A model generated the notes under the pieces. It ran no database searches. It was not told where the DNA came from and saw only the letters and a list, made by a program, of their open reading frames with translations. A stretch of DNA of 64,000 bases from ZC4RG29 sp035304385 (GTDB lineage: Bacteria > Bacteroidota > Bacteroidia > Cytophagales > Cyclobacteriaceae): assembly GCA_035304385.1 (NCBI GenBank), contig DATGQD010000041.1, positions 186,001-250,000 on the forward strand, read 5' to 3'. Shown here in pieces: positions 28,238 through 35,884 of this stretch. Position numbers and translations under genes: made by a program. How positions within the stretch are numbered: the first letter of the stretch is position 1; each line of letters starts with the position of its first letter.

Positions 28238-28409
28238 GGCGGCAATGTATAAAGGAAAACTGACTTCGATCAACCCGGTTACATGCCGACAGACTTCTTT
28301 AACAGGAGTGGATTAGTATTTAAATCAGAGGGAACAGTTCACCCATTGGAAGATTCGATTCTCTTCCCTGCATAAGGATCCCGTTTTTGTTCACACGTTA
28401 TGACGGACG

Positions 28410-28937
28410 CTATCCCTTCACAATAACGCCGCAGCCCTCACGTGCCCCTGCGTTTCCTGAAGGTTGAGATACGAAGTCGTCAGGATCAGCATGGATAATA
28501 ACAGCCTTGCCGATGATGTCCGAAGCGGTGCCCGTTCCTATGGTCCAGTCTTCGGCAACTATTTCAAGCGTGCCGGTGCCGTCTTCACCTACTTCGAGGT
28601 TATCAATGTCGCCGGCGTGGAAGGTGCCATCCTCAGCGCGGTTACCGTGATCGTGGTTCATCGGATTCCAGTGGGGCCCGGCAGAAGTTGCATCAGGCGC
28701 GCTGCAATCTCCGTTCTCATGCAGGTGGACGGCGTGTGTTCCGGGTGTAGCGCCCTGCACCTTCAGGACCATCTTCACGCCATTGCTGGTTTCTTCAAAG
28801 GTTGCCTCTCCGGTGAGGGTACTTCCACTCGCGCTCTGGATCTGGGCCGTTGCCGTGTTCTTTTTCGTCGAGCATGAAATAGTTGCGGCTGCAATAAAGG
28901 CCAAAGCGATAAAGTGAATCTTGATGAATGCTTTCAT
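28410..28937 (-). CDS. Superoxide dismutase [Cu-Zn], lipoprotein
   Basis: This 175-residue protein has a signal peptide with lipobox (AATISC, Cys near residue 22). The Cu/Zn SOD motifs are present: HAVHLHENGDC, GPHWNP with NHDHGN, TFHAGDIDNL, and VIIHADPDDFVSQPSGNAGAREGCGVI with the active-site Arg. All four copper His positions and the disulfide cysteines seem to be present. It would dismutate superoxide at the envelope. It stands alone, with about 170 bases of non-coding DNA before the TonB receptor gene and about 190 bases on the other side. Confidence 0.93.
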   Translation of the reverse strand: MKAFIKIHFIALAFIAAATISCSTKKNTATAQIQSASGSTLTGEATFEETSNGVKMVLKVQGATPGTHAVHLHENGDCSAPDATSAGPHWNPMNHDHGNRAEDGTFHAGDIDNLEVGEDGTGTLEIVAEDWTIGTGTASDIIGKAVIIHADPDDFVSQPSGNAGAREGCGVIVKG

Positions 28938-29123
28938 AATCTTATTTATTTAATACCCGCATTTCGCGGCGTGATACAATCAGGATCGAATTTATAACAA
29001 AAACACCGGAATATCCGGTTTTAATATCCTCTATAACATGAGCCGTGAGGGCTTCTTCTCTTGCTTGAGCCTTGTTTTTGTGTACATCATTTTCCACAAC
29101 GACGATGCGGACCACCCATGCGG

Positions 29124-29726
29124 TTAGTTGCTGCGTGGATTGGGCTGCGAAATTGCGGCAGCAAGAGGAAAGTTGCGCAACGCCTGCCAGACCTTTCCGG
29201 TATGCTTTAACAGGGTAATGCTGTCGACGGCAAAGTCGGCATAGAATTCCTTGTCGCGAAACTCAAGCCAGGCCTTCTCGAAGTTGGGTTTCTTCAGATC
29301 GCGGAAGGCCAGGGTAAGGTGCGGGTAGAAGGGCTGTTCGGGTTGCTCCTTGTTCGTGGCATCGTACAGGTTCAGTTCGATGCAGTACCGGTGAAGCGCC
29401 TGATGAAGCGCGTGTAGCTCCGGATTGGTCTCCACATCGATAAAGATCACTTTGGGAGAGAAGCATGAAAAGTTGCGCAACGTCATGCGGAAGCTCTCCT
29501 GATCTCCTGCAAAGCGGGCCAGCTTGTCGCTGAGTTCTCCTTCCTTTTTCTCCTTCATCCTGAAGGGCGTGTGGAGCGTAATGTGCGGTGGGGAGTTGAG
29601 GGAAGCCTTGCTGTTGTAGGTATCACGGAAGTATTCCTTCAGCCGCAATGCCTCTTCATAAACCGGTGAAGGAGGAATTATAGCGATAAAATACTGTCGT
29701 GATTTGTCAGGTACCTTCCCTGCCAT
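29124..29726 (-). CDS. 2H phosphoesterase / 2'-5' RNA ligase family protein
   Basis: From the ATG at 29726 the protein has 200 residues; the frame is open to 29765, but the fold starts at RQYFIAIIPPSP. It has the two His-x-Thr-x motifs of the 2H superfamily: HITLHTPF (near residue 49) and HLTLAFRD (near residue 141). Family members are RNA 2',3'-cyclic phosphodiesterases (ThpR) or hydrolyse other cyclic nucleotides. The substrate is not visible. It is divergent from the RDD gene. Confidence 0.85.
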   Translation of the reverse strand: MAGKVPDKSRQYFIAIIPPSPVYEEALRLKEYFRDTYNSKASLNSPPHITLHTPFRMKEKKEGELSDKLARFAGDQESFRMTLRNFSCFSPKVIFIDVETNPELHALHQALHRYCIELNLYDATNKEQPEQPFYPHLTLAFRDLKKPNFEKAWLEFRDKEFYADFAVDSITLLKHTGKVWQALRNFPLAAAISQPNPRSN

Positions 29727-29894
29727 GGTCTTATCCAATGAATAAAACGGGAAATTCGCCAACAAAATGTTTATCTAATAGCGTTTCTGCCAAAAACTTC
29801 CACTGTTCTCCGCGGCTTCCGGAAATATTAGACATGCCGACCGCGTTTCGCGCATGCCGATTTATTACCTTTAAATACCATTTAACCTAAACTT

Positions 29895-30347
29895 ATGAGC
29901 GACGACTATGCAGGCTTCTGGCTGCGTGTGGTGGCCTTCATTATCGATTCCATCGTCCTGTCGGTGTTGCATCTCCTTGTCATTATTCCGCTGTACGATT
30001 CTTTGCTTCCCTCTGCTGCTTTCGATCCCGATTCGACACCACCGACGGTTATTCAGCAGTTGGTGGCCCCAGATGTGTCAGTATTGGTATTGCTCGTTGT
30101 TGGCATACTGTACTATGCACTCATGGAGGCGTCGCGGCATCAGGCATCGATCGGCAAACTGGCGCTTGAACTGAAGGTGACAGACGCCGAAGGTGGACGT
30201 TTGAGTTTTTCGAAGTCGGTCCTTCGCAATGCGTCGAAGTTGCTGTCGGCGGCGTTGTTGCTGGTGGGATACCTGGTGGCAGCGTTCACGCGACGCAAGC
30301 AAGCCCTTCACGACCTGATCGCCGGGGCCTTCGTACTGAAGCGATAG
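29895..30347 (+). CDS. RDD family membrane protein
   Basis: This 150-residue protein has about three hydrophobic segments and the RDD signature: Arg-Val-x-Ala-Phe-x-x-Asp-x-x-Val near the start (residues 9-22), and the late Asp in ALHDLIAGAFVLKR. RDD proteins are small membrane proteins that are poorly understood; some act as ion antiporters. It is convergent with the TPR gene, with only 12 bases between the stops. Confidence 0.87.
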   Translation: MSDDYAGFWLRVVAFIIDSIVLSVLHLLVIIPLYDSLLPSAAFDPDSTPPTVIQQLVAPDVSVLVLLVVGILYYALMEASRHQASIGKLALELKVTDAEGGRLSFSKSVLRNASKLLSAALLLVGYLVAAFTRRKQALHDLIAGAFVLKR

Positions 30348-30359
30348 GGAACGAGCGGG

Positions 30360-31472
30360 CTATTTGCAGTGCTTCTTGAGCAGCGGTTTGGCGTCGACCG
30401 ATCCGCGGCTGTCGGCTTGCTTCAGATCCAGGCATGCATCGTACTGGTTGTTCATTGCGAGCTTGACCAGCGCGCGTTGGTAGTACGTTTCCGGATCCTG
30501 TGGATAGAGCTCGATTGACGTGGTGTAGTCTTCCAGCGCGCCCTGGTAGTCTTCTTTCTCCATCCGGCTCAGGGCCCTGTTGTCGTAGTAGATAGGATTG
30601 GTATTATCGATCTCTATTGCGCTGGTATAATCTGCGATGGCCCCATCCTGATCATCCAGGTTGTACTTCACCACACCCCGAAGGTTGTATGTGTCGGGCT
30701 CTTCCGGATCCAACTCGATGGCTTTGGTGTAGTCGGCAAGTGCGCCTTCGTAATCCTCCATGGCGCTGCGCGCCAGCCCGCGGTTCTCATACTTGAGCGG
30801 GTCCTCCGGGTCAAGTTTTATGGAGATATCGTAGTCGGCTATCGCCTCCTTGAAATTTCCAGCGCCATAATGCGCTACGCCGCGAAAGTTATAGAGGGAC
30901 GCGTCCTCTTTGTCCAGTTCAATGGCCTTGGTGTAGTCGTCGATCGCGCTCACAAACTCGCCGAGCTCGGCTTTAAGAAGTCCGCGATTAAAATACTTGT
31001 CTGCGTCGGGCGGGCCGATGTCCAACGCTTTCGAGAAGTCGAAGTAAGCCCCCTGGAGGTCTTCGATATTGTATCGGGCCAGACCGCGGTTCGTATAGGC
31101 GTCGGCGTATCCCGTGTTTAGGCGAATGGCATTTTCAAAATCCTCTATGGCGCCTTCGTCGTCACCCAGCAGCATCTTGGCTTCCCCGCGCAGGTTAAAG
31201 GCCCGGTGGTCGGAGGAGTCAATGTCCAGTGCGTATGTCAGATCACTGATGGCGCCATAGTAGTCGTCCTGACCCATACGCGCTTCGGCGCGCAGCATGA
31301 GTGCGGACTTGTTTTTTGGGTCGGATTCGAGAACGGTGTTCAGAGCCGCACGTGCGCCGGCGAAGTCGCCGGCCTCAACCTTCTGCTTCGCGTCCGCCAG
31401 GGGGTCAGGCTGAGCCATCAGGAGAACCGGAAGCCAAAGTATGAGGAAGAGCGGTAGTGAGGACTTATACAT
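30360..31472 (-). CDS. Secreted TPR-repeat protein
   Basis: The protein has 370 residues with a signal peptide (residues 1-20, ending LLMAQ). It consists almost wholly of about nine TPR units with the repeated pattern YTKAIELDPEEPDTYNLRGVVKY, spaced by 34 residues. The last residues include two cysteines (YDACLDLKQ and LLKKHCK). Long TPR solenoids act as scaffolds in the periplasm. No catalytic domain is seen and no partner can be named. The repeat units are very similar, which suggests recent expansion. Confidence 0.87.
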   Translation of the reverse strand: MYKSSLPLFLILWLPVLLMAQPDPLADAKQKVEAGDFAGARAALNTVLESDPKNKSALMLRAEARMGQDDYYGAISDLTYALDIDSSDHRAFNLRGEAKMLLGDDEGAIEDFENAIRLNTGYADAYTNRGLARYNIEDLQGAYFDFSKALDIGPPDADKYFNRGLLKAELGEFVSAIDDYTKAIELDKEDASLYNFRGVAHYGAGNFKEAIADYDISIKLDPEDPLKYENRGLARSAMEDYEGALADYTKAIELDPEEPDTYNLRGVVKYNLDDQDGAIADYTSAIEIDNTNPIYYDNRALSRMEKEDYQGALEDYTTSIELYPQDPETYYQRALVKLAMNNQYDACLDLKQADSRGSVDAKPLLKKHCK

Positions 31473-31643
31473 TGTGTTTGGAGGTTATGCTACAAGTTAA
31501 TGGATTTAATCAGCAGGGTAAAACGACATCGCGTTGCCACGGCATTCGTGAAGATAACGACCAGTTAAATACCCTATTTCCCGTACACCTTTTTTCAATG
31601 AGGGGCCGGGAGATAATTTCTATTTTTCAGAAAAATTAACCCC

Positions 31644-32732
31644 ATGCACATCCGTTTCTCCGCCCTGGTACTCGCTGTATGGCTTGTTCAGCCCGTTGTT
31701 GCCCAGCAAATGGACTTCGAAGCGTACGATCCGCCCTCCACCCTGGTGGTGCCCGAACATGTAGTGACCCGGGCCAGGTTTCCCTTTATCGACGTTCATA
31801 ATCATCAGTTCGGAATGGCCAGTCAGGATCTGTCCGGTCTGGTGGCTACGATGGACAAGCTTAATATGAAGGTGATGGTCAACCTGAGTGGACGGGGGCG
31901 CGGAGACGCTGAACACCTCGTCCGGTCTTTGGAGAATGCCCGCAAACACCCGGGCAGGTTTATCGTGTTTACGAACGTGAGCTTTAGCGGTATTGACGAC
32001 CCGCAATGGGCAGCCCGTACGGTAAAGCAACTCGAGGACGATGTAAAGAACGGTGCATCGGGTTTGAAGATTTACAAGAGTCTGGGGATGAACGATCGCG
32101 ACAGCCAGGGCAATCGCATTCGTATCGATGATCCACGCATAGCCCCGGTGTGGGATAAATGCGGTGAGCTGGGTATACCTGTGCTGATCCACTCGGCGGA
32201 TCCGAAATCTTTCTGGGATCCCATGGACGCTAACAACGAACGATGGTTGGAACTGAAGACCCGCCCGGGACGGAAACGCGGCGACGACAATCCGGCGCCC
32301 TGGCAGACCATCATCGACGAACAGCATAACGTGTTCCGCCGGCATCCACGCACAAAATTCATCAACGCGCACCTGGGATGGTATGGCAACAACCTTCAAA
32401 AGCTGGGTGAACTCATGGAGGCCTTTCCGAATATGTACACCGAAATTGGCGCTGTCATCGCCGAGCTTGGTCGTCAACCCCGGTTTGCGCGCGAGTTCCT
32501 AATCAAGTATCAGGACCGCGTTATGTTTGGCAAAGACTCCTGGGTTCCGGATGAATACACCACCTATTTCAGAGTGCTCGAAACGGCAGACGACTACTTT
32601 CCATATCATAAACGCTACCACGCGTTCTGGAGGATGTATGGTCTTGACCTGCCCGATGAGGTGCTGAAAAAGATATACTATAAGAATGCACTGAAGGTCA
32701 TTCCGAATATCGACGCAAGCCTTTTTGAATAG
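31644..32732 (+). CDS. Secreted amidohydrolase family metal-dependent hydrolase
   Basis: This 362-residue protein has a signal peptide (ending VVAQQ) and an Amidohydrolase_2 type TIM barrel. Likely metal ligands are visible: the His-x-His of FIDVHNHQFG, His in VLIHSADP and NAHLGWYG, and the late Asp in MFGKDSWVP. It probably hydrolyses or decarboxylates a small aromatic or lactone substrate in the periplasm, but the substrate is unknown. It is convergent with the HPF gene; a short tandem repeat lies just after the stop. Confidence 0.83.
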   Translation: MHIRFSALVLAVWLVQPVVAQQMDFEAYDPPSTLVVPEHVVTRARFPFIDVHNHQFGMASQDLSGLVATMDKLNMKVMVNLSGRGRGDAEHLVRSLENARKHPGRFIVFTNVSFSGIDDPQWAARTVKQLEDDVKNGASGLKIYKSLGMNDRDSQGNRIRIDDPRIAPVWDKCGELGIPVLIHSADPKSFWDPMDANNERWLELKTRPGRKRGDDNPAPWQTIIDEQHNVFRRHPRTKFINAHLGWYGNNLQKLGELMEAFPNMYTEIGAVIAELGRQPRFAREFLIKYQDRVMFGKDSWVPDEYTTYFRVLETADDYFPYHKRYHAFWRMYGLDLPDEVLKKIYYKNALKVIPNIDASLFE

Positions 32733-32756
32733 GTGCAGATGCAGGTGCAGATGCAG
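32733..32756 (+). repeat. Two tandem copies of a 12-base unit (GTGCAGATGCAG)
   Basis: The unit at 32733-32744 is repeated exactly at 32745-32756, right after the amidohydrolase stop. A loosely complementary run (CTGCCTCTGCCTCTGCA) lies at about 32790-32806, so the transcript could fold back, but no T-tract follows. Confidence 0.8.
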
Positions 32757-32812
32757 GGGTCCTATCCGCCGAATCGTTGGGTTACCCACTGCCTCTGCCT
32801 CTGCAACTAACG

Positions 32813-33109
32813 TCACACTCTTTGCAATTTTGCCTTGAAACGTTTCAATTTAGTGCTTAGTGTGTCTACCGCGAGGTCGGTCGCCGCCTCGAACGTCCGG
32901 GCTTTCTCAGTTACCATTATCTGATCGCCCGGCACATTGAGTTTGACTACCACGGTCTTGTTGTCAGTACCTTCATTGTTAAGACGCAGAAAAACCTCTC
33001 CGTCAATCACACGGTCATAGAACCGGTCCAGTTTATCCAGCTTTTTCTGGATGAAATCAATCAGCTTACGATCTGCATCGAAGTGAATGGAATGAACCTG
33101 CAACTTCAT
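32813..33109 (-). CDS. HPF/RaiA family ribosome hibernation factor
   Basis: From the ATG at 33109 the protein has 98 residues; the frame is open to 33190, but MKLQVHSIHFDADRKLIDFI is the typical start. It has the beta-alpha-beta-beta-beta-alpha fold of short HPF/YfiA proteins and the basic terminal helix TLSTKLKRFKAKLQRV. It binds the decoding centre of idle 30S subunits. It follows the xerC-type gene and rpsU on the same strand, a linkage common in Bacteroidota, which ties it to ribosome state. Confidence 0.92.
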   Translation of the reverse strand: MKLQVHSIHFDADRKLIDFIQKKLDKLDRFYDRVIDGEVFLRLNNEGTDNKTVVVKLNVPGDQIMVTEKARTFEAATDLAVDTLSTKLKRFKAKLQRV

Positions 33110-33143
33110 AGTTAAAAATTTAGTGAAGGATAAAACAACTTGT

Positions 33144-33158
33144 CCGGCCTGGGGCCGG
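33144..33158 (-). terminator. Weak hairpin between the recombinase and HPF genes
   Basis: A 6-base GC stem (CCGGCC with GGCCGG, 3-base loop) lies 50 bases after the recombinase stop; the minus-strand sequence after it is only moderately T-rich. It may end or slow transcription. Confidence 0.3.
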
Positions 33159-33207
33159 CTTCGGTAGACGATGTTACATAGGCTTATCATTAATATTCTA
33201 TCGGTAT

Positions 33208-34128
33208 TCAGGCCTTCGGGTGTGCCTGTTCGTAAATCTTCCTGAGTTTTTCCATTGAATTGTGCGTATACACCTGGGTGGCGGCGAGACTGCTGTGGCC
33301 GAGAAGGTCCTTGACGGCGTTGATCTCAGCGCCGCCGTCGAGAAGATGCGTAGCATACGTATGACGCAGGATGTGCGGGCTTTTTCGTTTCGAACCCGAC
33401 TCCTGTAAACATTGTCTTACAACCCGGTAAATCATCATGGGATATGCCGCACTTCCGTTATCCGTTACAATCAGGCGGTCACTTGCAGACCCGGGCACAG
33501 CTTCTTCTTTTAGTTTACGATATTCTCTTATAAGAGATACGAGACTTTCAGGAAAAGGGATTATCCTTTCCTTGTTTCTTTTCCCTAATACTTTTATCAC
33601 ACAATTTTTCAGGTCGACATCCGTTTCTTTCAGGCCGATTAATTCGGAAAGACGCATACCCGTACCGTATAACAGCTCAACGATCAGCTGCTTTCTTTTC
33701 AAAGCGAAGGGACTTTCGGGCTTCTTTTGAGTCTTTTGTGTGGCTGTCTCTTCAGATGGGGTGACGACGTTTTCCAATACCGTCTTCATGTTTTCCTCGC
33801 GTACAAAGTCGGGCAGGCGCTTCCTGGTTTTTAATACCCTTATCTTCGACATGGGATCCTTGTTCAATGATCCCTGAATACGCAGAAATTTATAGAAGGT
33901 ACGGAGGCATGCGATCTTCCGGTTGACGGAGGCGGCATCCAGTCCGACGTCTACCAGGCTGATAATCCAGGACCTGATAATATTGTGTCCCGCACATTCA
34001 GCGGTTTCTTGTGGAAAGGTATTGGAGATGAATGTCTGGAATTGCCGGAGGTCACTCTCGTATGCCGCAAGCGTGTGGGGACTCACCCGCTTTTCATACC
34101 TCAGGTATTTAAGGAAGGATTCTGTCAT
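33208..34128 (-). CDS. Tyrosine recombinase, XerC/XerD type
   Basis: From the ATG at 34128 the protein has 306 residues. It has the SAM-like N-terminal core-binding domain (about 1-90) and a C-terminal catalytic domain with Arg in LLYGTGMRLSEL, Lys, the His-x-x-Arg box in PHILRHTYATHLL, His in LLGHSSL and the tyrosine in TQVYTHNSMEKL. All catalytic residues are intact. Xer recombinases resolve chromosome dimers at dif. There is no transposon or integron nearby, and the rpsU-xer-hpf order suggests the housekeeping enzyme. Which Xer it is cannot be told by eye. Confidence 0.9.
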   Translation of the reverse strand: MTESFLKYLRYEKRVSPHTLAAYESDLRQFQTFISNTFPQETAECAGHNIIRSWIISLVDVGLDAASVNRKIACLRTFYKFLRIQGSLNKDPMSKIRVLKTRKRLPDFVREENMKTVLENVVTPSEETATQKTQKKPESPFALKRKQLIVELLYGTGMRLSELIGLKETDVDLKNCVIKVLGKRNKERIIPFPESLVSLIREYRKLKEEAVPGSASDRLIVTDNGSAAYPMMIYRVVRQCLQESGSKRKSPHILRHTYATHLLDGGAEINAVKDLLGHSSLAATQVYTHNSMEKLRKIYEQAHPKA

Positions 34129-34159
34129 ACTGCGCACACGCCCCCCGGTGGTAGCTAAT

Positions 34160-34196
34160 GTAAAAAAATAATCCCCTTCGGGAAAGCGGAAGGGGA
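34160..34196 (-). terminator. Rho-independent terminator after rpsU
   Basis: On the minus strand an 8-base stem (34196-34189 with 34179-34172, core TCCCCTTC) is followed by a T-rich tail. It lies about 30 bases after the rpsU stop and separates rpsU from the recombinase gene. Confidence 0.85.
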
Positions 34197-34224
34197 CTAA
34201 TATGCCTTAGGGGCGCTGGCGCGA

Positions 34225-34419
34225 TTAGCTCGACGCTTTCTGCCTTTGTTTTTCGCGATAGATGGCGCGGATTACTTCATTTCTGCGCCGGACCGATGGT
34301 TTTTCGTATGAAGTCCGCGAACGCAGTTCCTTCAAAACACCGGTTTTCTCGAACTTCTTCTTGAAACGCTTCAGCGCCTTGTCAATGGATTCGTTTTCCT
34401 TTACGTTAACAACAATCAT
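34225..34419 (-). CDS. rpsU: 30S ribosomal protein bS21
   Basis: The 64-residue product starts MIVVNVKENESIDKALKRFK and has the basic C-terminal helix with RREVIRAI-like RRRNEVIRAIYREK. This is standard bS21. In Bacteroidota ribosomes bS21, with bS18 and bS6, is known to hide the anti-Shine-Dalgarno end of 16S rRNA, which explains why most genes lack such sites. This gene is an exception: AAAGGAGG lies three bases before its ATG. It has its own promoter and terminator, so it is a single-gene unit. Confidence 0.98.
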   Translation of the reverse strand: MIVVNVKENESIDKALKRFKKKFEKTGVLKELRSRTSYEKPSVRRRNEVIRAIYREKQRQKASS

Positions 34420-34422
34420 AAT

Positions 34423-34430
34423 CCTCCTTT
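34423..34430 (-). promoter_or_regulatory. Strong Shine-Dalgarno sequence of rpsU
   Basis: On the minus strand AAAGGAGG can pair with eight bases of the 16S 3' end (CCUCCUUU). It ends only three bases before the start codon, a tight spacing. Nearly all other genes in the window lack such a site. Confidence 0.85.
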
Positions 34431-34446
34431 ACTCTTTCAAGGGCTG

Positions 34447-34477
34447 CAAATATAGTTTTTTTCAGAGAACCCCCCAA
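34447..34477 (-). promoter_or_regulatory. Promoter of rpsU
   Basis: On the minus strand TTG (34477-34475) is followed after 20 bases by TATATTTG (34454-34447), fitting the Bacteroidota consensus. Transcription would start near 34440, giving a leader of about 20 bases that is mostly the Shine-Dalgarno sequence. Confidence 0.7.
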
Positions 34478-34487
34478 TTGATTGGGG
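34472..34487. promoter_or_regulatory. Palindrome over the -33 region of rpsU (possible operator)
   Basis: CCCCAATTGATTGGGG is a perfect inverted repeat with 7-base arms and a 2-base centre. It covers the -33 TTG of the rpsU promoter, so a dimeric regulator bound here would block it. No regulator is known. Confidence 0.5.
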
Positions 34488-34563
34488 ATTTTAGATTTTC
34501 GATTTCCTCCCCAAATCTCAAATCCCAAATCGATAATCATCAATCTCAAATCTCAAATCCCAA
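34488..34563. repeat. Degenerate heptamer repeat (AAATCTC/AATCCCA)
   Basis: Short units of the form CAAATCT, CAAATCC and CAATCTC recur across about 75 bases between the rpsU promoter and the acyl-CoA dehydrogenase stop, and the last four codons of that gene run into it. It looks like a slipped-strand microsatellite. Confidence 0.7.
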
Positions 34564-35713
34564 TCACCTCTCTGGCTATAACAACCTTCTGTATCTCAGA
34601 GGTTCCCTCGCCGATGGTGCAGAGCTTGGCGTCGCGATAGAATTTTTCTACCGGAAAATCCTTCGTATAGCCGTAGCCGCCAAAAATCTGGACCGCCTCG
34701 TTGGCAACGGCAACCGCCGTTTCGGAGGCATGCAGCTTGGCCATGGCCGACGCTTTTGACACGGGCTGATCATTGTTCTTAAGCCAGGCGGCACGCAGGG
34801 TCAGCAGCCGGGCTGCCTCGATCCGGGTGGCCATATCCGCCAGCTTGAAGGAAATGCCCTGGAAGGTGGAAATGGGCTTGTCGAATTGATGGCGTTCTTT
34901 GGAATACCGGAGCGCGGCCTCAAAGGCTCCAACGGCTATTCCCAGACTCAGGGCGGCGATGGATATTCGGCCCCCGTCCAGGACCTTCAGGGCCTGGATG
35001 AATCCTTCCCCTTCTTCGCCCAGCCTTTGTGAGCGGTGGATCCTGCAGTCCTGGAAGATCATTTCGGCCGTCTCGGAGGCGCGCATGCCGAGCTTGTTTT
35101 CCTTCCTTCCTGCCATGAATCCTTGCGTGCCACGTTCCACGATGAAGGCCGTCATCCCGTGCGAATCGCGTTTCTCACCCGTCCGGACGATGACGACGGC
35201 AACATCGCCGCTGATGCCGTGCGTAATGAAATTCTTGGTCCCGCTAAGGACATAGTGATCACCGTCACGGACAGCGACGGTGTTCATATTCGCGGCGTCC
35301 GACCCGGTATTGGGCTCGGTGAGGCCCCAGGCACCAATCCACGTCCCGGACGCAAGTCCCGGCAGGTACTTTTGGCGCTGTTCTTCATTGCCAAATGTCA
35401 GGATATGATTCGTACACAGTGAGTTATGGGCCGCCATCGACAAACCGATTGACCCGTCCACCTGTGAGATGGCCTCCAGGGCGGTAACGTATTCCAGGTA
35501 CCCGAATCCGGTCCCACCGTATTGCTCGGGCACGAGCATGCCCATGAGCCCAAGCTCGCCCATTTTCGCAAACAGTTCGCGCGGGAAGGTCTGCGCTTCG
35601 TCCCATTCCATCATATAGGGGGTGATCTCGCGTGCGGCAAAGTCGCGGATCATCTGGCGGATCATCACCTGGTGCTCGGTTTCAACAAAGTCGATTTCCC
35701 CGGTTTGGTTCAT
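34553..35713 (-). CDS. Acyl-CoA dehydrogenase
   Basis: From the ATG at 35713 the protein has 386 residues, the usual size. It shows an alpha-helical N-terminal domain, the FAD-binding segment WGLTEPNTGSDAANM, and the C-terminal GGYGYTKDFPVEKFYRDAK followed by the catalytic Glu in GEGTSEIQ. It oxidises short- or medium-chain acyl-CoA at carbons 2-3 and passes electrons to electron-transfer flavoprotein. Chain length cannot be told. The C-terminus (VIGI, stop) lies within the short repeats upstream of rpsU. The plus strand upstream holds the unrelated UDP-glucose dehydrogenase gene. Confidence 0.93.
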   Translation of the reverse strand: MNQTGEIDFVETEHQVMIRQMIRDFAAREITPYMMEWDEAQTFPRELFAKMGELGLMGMLVPEQYGGTGFGYLEYVTALEAISQVDGSIGLSMAAHNSLCTNHILTFGNEEQRQKYLPGLASGTWIGAWGLTEPNTGSDAANMNTVAVRDGDHYVLSGTKNFITHGISGDVAVVIVRTGEKRDSHGMTAFIVERGTQGFMAGRKENKLGMRASETAEMIFQDCRIHRSQRLGEEGEGFIQALKVLDGGRISIAALSLGIAVGAFEAALRYSKERHQFDKPISTFQGISFKLADMATRIEAARLLTLRAAWLKNNDQPVSKASAMAKLHASETAVAVANEAVQIFGGYGYTKDFPVEKFYRDAKLCTIGEGTSEIQKVVIAREVIGI

Positions 35714-35884
35714 AGACAGGCTTTTTTTCCGCAAGGTCGGTCAAAAGCCGGGATTAGCCAAACGAATGTTAGGTCGATGATAAAGATTGTCGGGAAAAGA
35801 AGTTTTGGTCATGTCCGGCACCGGCCGAAACTTCTATTTTCGCAACTCAATTGTAATGTTCAGAATAAACAAAGTTCAGATCTA

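Noticed and set aside
28238..28409. A possible cobalamin or TPP riboswitch upstream of the TonB receptor
   Set aside because: No conserved core motifs of those riboswitches could be found by eye.
31620..32477. A 285-codon minus-strand ORF in the amidohydrolase gene
   Set aside because: It is antisense to an intact family member with visible active-site motifs.
35522..35884. N-terminal extension of ugd by 121 codons
   Set aside because: This stretch lies antisense to acyl-CoA dehydrogenase; the true family start is the ATG at 35885.
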